6,530 nt of DNA from an uncultured Oscillospiraceae bacterium (GTDB taxonomy: Bacteria; Bacillota_A; Clostridia; Oscillospirales; Oscillospiraceae): the NCBI GenBank assembly GCA_947631215.1, contig CANRKN010000119.1, positions 1-6,530 on the forward strand, read 5' to 3'. Positions 4,952-6,530 of the stretch are shown in pieces; the first letter of the stretch is position 1, and each line of letters begins with the position of its first letter. The notes under the pieces are model-generated. The model was not told where the DNA came from. It was given only the letters and a program-made list of their open reading frames with translations, and did not search any database. Both the position numbers and the translations under genes were made by a program.

Positions 4952-5995
4952 ATGATACATATCGGCATTATCGGCTGCGGCAAGATCGCCCAGGTCCGGC
5001 ACATACCCGAGTACGCCGCCAACCCTGACGCGGAGCTCGCCGGCTACTTCAACCCCAAGCGCTTCCGGGCGGAGGAGATGGCCGCCAAATATGGCGGGAA
5101 GGTCTATGACACGGCGGAGGAGCTGCTGGCGGACCCGGCCATCGACGCGGTGAGCATATGCGCGGCCAACTACGCCCACGCCGAGCTCACCATAAAGGCC
5201 CTGCAGGCGGGCAAGCATGTGCTGTGCGAAAAGCCCATGGCCACCACCATCGAGGACTGCGAGGCCATGCTGACTGCGGCGAAGGAGAGCGGCAAATACC
5301 TCATGATCGCCCACAACCAGCGCCTTACCAAGGCCCATCTGGAGGCGAAACGGCTCCTGGACGAGGGCGTCATCGGCCATATCCTCACCTTCCGCACCAC
5401 CTTCGGCCACGGCGGGCCGGAAACCTGGTCCATCAGCCCGGGGAAGGATGTGTGGTTCTTCGACAAGAAGCGGGCGGCCATGGGCGCCATGGCGGACCTG
5501 GGCGTGCACAAGACCGACCTCATCCACTTCCTCACCGGACAGCGGGTGGTCCGCACCACCGCGAAGCTGGCCACCCTGGATAAACGGGGGGCGGACGGCC
5601 AGCTTATCGCCGTGGACGATAACGCCTGGTGCATCTATGAGCTCTCCGGCGGCGCCATGGGCACCATGACCGCCAGCTGGACCTTTTACGGCGCGGAGGA
5701 CAACTCCACGGTCCTCTACGGCACCAAGGGCATCATGCGCATCTACGACGACCCGGCCCACTCCATCGTGGTCCGTCTGGCCGACGGCACAGAGCAGACC
5801 TACGACGTGGAGAAGATACAGACCAACGACGACCAGACCGCCTCGGGCGTCATCGACCTGTGGGTCGACTGCCTGAAGAACGGCCGCGCCCCGGAGATCG
5901 ACGGGGCCAGCGCCATCGCCGCCATGCGGGCGGTGTTCGCCTCCATCCGCTCCTCGGAGACGGGGCAGGCGGTGGAGATACCTGAAAACAGATAA
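4952..5995 (+). CDS. Gfo/Idh/MocA-family NAD(P)-dependent oxidoreductase
   Basis: Predicted cytoplasmic dehydrogenase (347 aa, typical length) that oxidises or reduces a hydroxyl/keto group on a sugar, cyclitol or glycoside. Residues 1-120 form a Rossmann domain with the dinucleotide loop GIIGCGKIA (5-13) and the family signature CEKPMA (92-97), whose K94 is the usual catalytic lysine. The C-terminal alpha/beta domain contains DLGVHKTDLIHFL (182-194), with D182, H186 and D189 in the catalytic His/Asp pattern. Residues 150-170 (TFGHGGPETWSISPGKDVWFF) look like a substrate-side loop. Ribosome site AGGAGGA (4938-4944) is 7 nt before the ATG. It sits 15 nt after the permease gene and 14 nt before a TIM-barrel isomerase-like gene, so its substrate is probably the imported compound. 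Myo-inositol, glucose-like sugars or glycosides oxidised at C3 all fit the family; sequence alone does not choose between them. Confidence 0.93.
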   Translation: MIHIGIIGCGKIAQVRHIPEYAANPDAELAGYFNPKRFRAEEMAAKYGGKVYDTAEELLADPAIDAVSICAANYAHAELTIKALQAGKHVLCEKPMATTIEDCEAMLTAAKESGKYLMIAHNQRLTKAHLEAKRLLDEGVIGHILTFRTTFGHGGPETWSISPGKDVWFFDKKRAAMGAMADLGVHKTDLIHFLTGQRVVRTTAKLATLDKRGADGQLIAVDDNAWCIYELSGGAMGTMTASWTFYGAEDNSTVLYGTKGIMRIYDDPAHSIVVRLADGTEQTYDVEKIQTNDDQTASGVIDLWVDCLKNGRAPEIDGASAIAAMRAVFASIRSSETGQAVEIPENR

Positions 5996-6009
5996 GGAGG
6001 AAGCTCGCC

Positions 6010-6530
6010 ATGATGAAATTCGGACTGCTCACCGCCATTCTGGACGGCTGGAGCTATGAGGAGGCGGTGGATATCGCCGCCGAAATGGGATTCAAGTGCC
6101 TGGAGGTGGCCTGCTGGCCCGCGGGCAAGGCGGAGCGGCGTTATGCCGGCGTGAGCCATATCGACGCCGAGCGGGTGCTGGCGGACGACGCTTATGCCGC
6201 CCACGTGAAGAAGTACGCCGAGGACAAGGGCCTCGCCATATCCTCCCTGGCTTTCTATCCCAACACCATGGACCCGGACCCGGACAAGCGGGCCGCGGCC
6301 ATCGCCCATTTGGAGGCGCTCATCAAAGCCAGCGCCAAGCTGGGCGTGGGCCTCGTGACCACCTTCATCGGCCGGGACCAGCACAAGACCCTGGAGGAGA
6401 ACATTGAGCTGTTCAAGGAGATCTGGCCCCCCATCATCGCCCTGGCGGAGCAAGAGGGCGTGAAGGTGGGCATCGAGAACTGCCCCATGCTCTTCGGCGC
6501 GGACCAGTGGCCCGGCGGGCAGAACCTGAT
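6010..6530 (+). CDS. TIM-barrel sugar phosphate isomerase/epimerase-like protein, 3' end outside window
   Basis: The first 173 codons of an AP-endonuclease-2/xylose-isomerase-like TIM-barrel protein (PF01261 type); the frame is still open at the right edge. Family members isomerise, epimerise, dehydrate or cleave sugars and keto-sugars with a divalent metal. Visible landmarks are the first strand KFGLLTAILDGWSYEEAVDIAAEMGF (3-28), CLEVACWP (30-37) at the second strand, AISSLAFYPN (76-85), LGVGLVTTFIGRD (111-123) and VKVGIENCPM (151-160). E156 in the last is the expected first metal/catalytic Glu; the remaining ligands would be beyond the edge. Start choice: AAGGAGG (5994-6000) lies 9 nt before the ATG at 6010; the adjacent ATG at 6013 is the alternative. 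The 14-nt gap and the pairing with an upstream oxidoreductase suggest consecutive steps of one pathway. Relatives include inosose-processing IolE/IolH-type proteins and partners in 3-keto-glycoside cleavage; the exact reaction is unknown. Confidence 0.88.
   Translation, partial: MMKFGLLTAILDGWSYEEAVDIAAEMGFKCLEVACWPAGKAERRYAGVSHIDAERVLADDAYAAHVKKYAEDKGLAISSLAFYPNTMDPDPDKRAAAIAHLEALIKASAKLGVGLVTTFIGRDQHKTLEENIELFKEIWPPIIALAEQEGVKVGIENCPMLFGADQWPGGQNL

Noticed and set aside
3851..5761. 636-codon open frame on the minus strand opposite the permease and oxidoreductase genes
   Set aside because: Its translation is low-complexity, rich in His, Asp, Gly and Val, as expected from reading the complement of G/C-ending codons, and the + strand genes have unmistakable family motifs. 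It is a shadow of high third-position GC.
1..6530. CRISPR arrays, insertion sequences, transposase genes, attachment sites, rRNA
   Set aside because: No regularly spaced repeats, terminal inverted repeats, recombinase motifs or rRNA-like stretches were found on reading either strand.

Overview
The window reads as GC-rich chromosomal DNA from a bacterium with strong AGGAGG-type ribosome binding sites. The pile-up of G/C third positions, the signal-peptide style of the binding protein and a small zinc-ribbon fragment with an MQKLVCDVCGG start all suggest a gut-type member of the Clostridia (Oscillospiraceae-like). This taxonomic placement is inference; no marker gene is present. All confident genes are on the + strand.

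Layout. Bases 1-191 hold no gene I can support, but contain a perfect 9-bp hairpin at the left edge (possible terminator of an upstream gene) and a second, longer inverted repeat. Bases 192-1007 encode an ADP-ribosylglycohydrolase (DraG/ARH-type) protein with its metal-site motifs intact. Bases 1008-1360 are intergenic. They contain a 33-codon remnant of a zinc-ribbon protein, a near-perfect sigma-70-type promoter (TTGACA, 17-bp spacer, TATACT), a dyad at the predicted transcription start, and a 9-mer (TGAACAAAA) that recurs three times plus one near-match in inverted orientation.

From 1361 to the right edge runs one apparent operon: a secreted sugar-type substrate-binding protein (1361-2311), a 12-bp intercistronic stem-loop, an RbsA-type double-domain transport ATPase (2398-3912), an RbsC-type permease (3902-4936), a Gfo/Idh/MocA-family NAD(P)-dependent oxidoreductase (4952-5995), and the first 173 codons of a TIM-barrel sugar isomerase/epimerase-like protein (6010 to the edge). 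Gaps between the last four genes are an 11-nt overlap, 15 nt and 14 nt.

How the genes fit together. The first three operon genes form a complete carbohydrate-uptake-2 (CUT2) ABC importer. The oxidoreductase and the isomerase/epimerase-like protein would act on the imported compound in the cytoplasm. Such pairs are known in inositol catabolism and in 3-keto-glycoside chemistry, including gut C-glycoside cleavage. The substrate cannot be read from the sequence. No regulator gene is in the window. The oddest points are the second ATPase domain, whose catalytic Glu is Asn, the binding protein lacking a lipobox, and the repeat/dyad structure of the operon promoter. I do not see a wholly new system, but the transporter plus two-enzyme module has no obvious named pathway.
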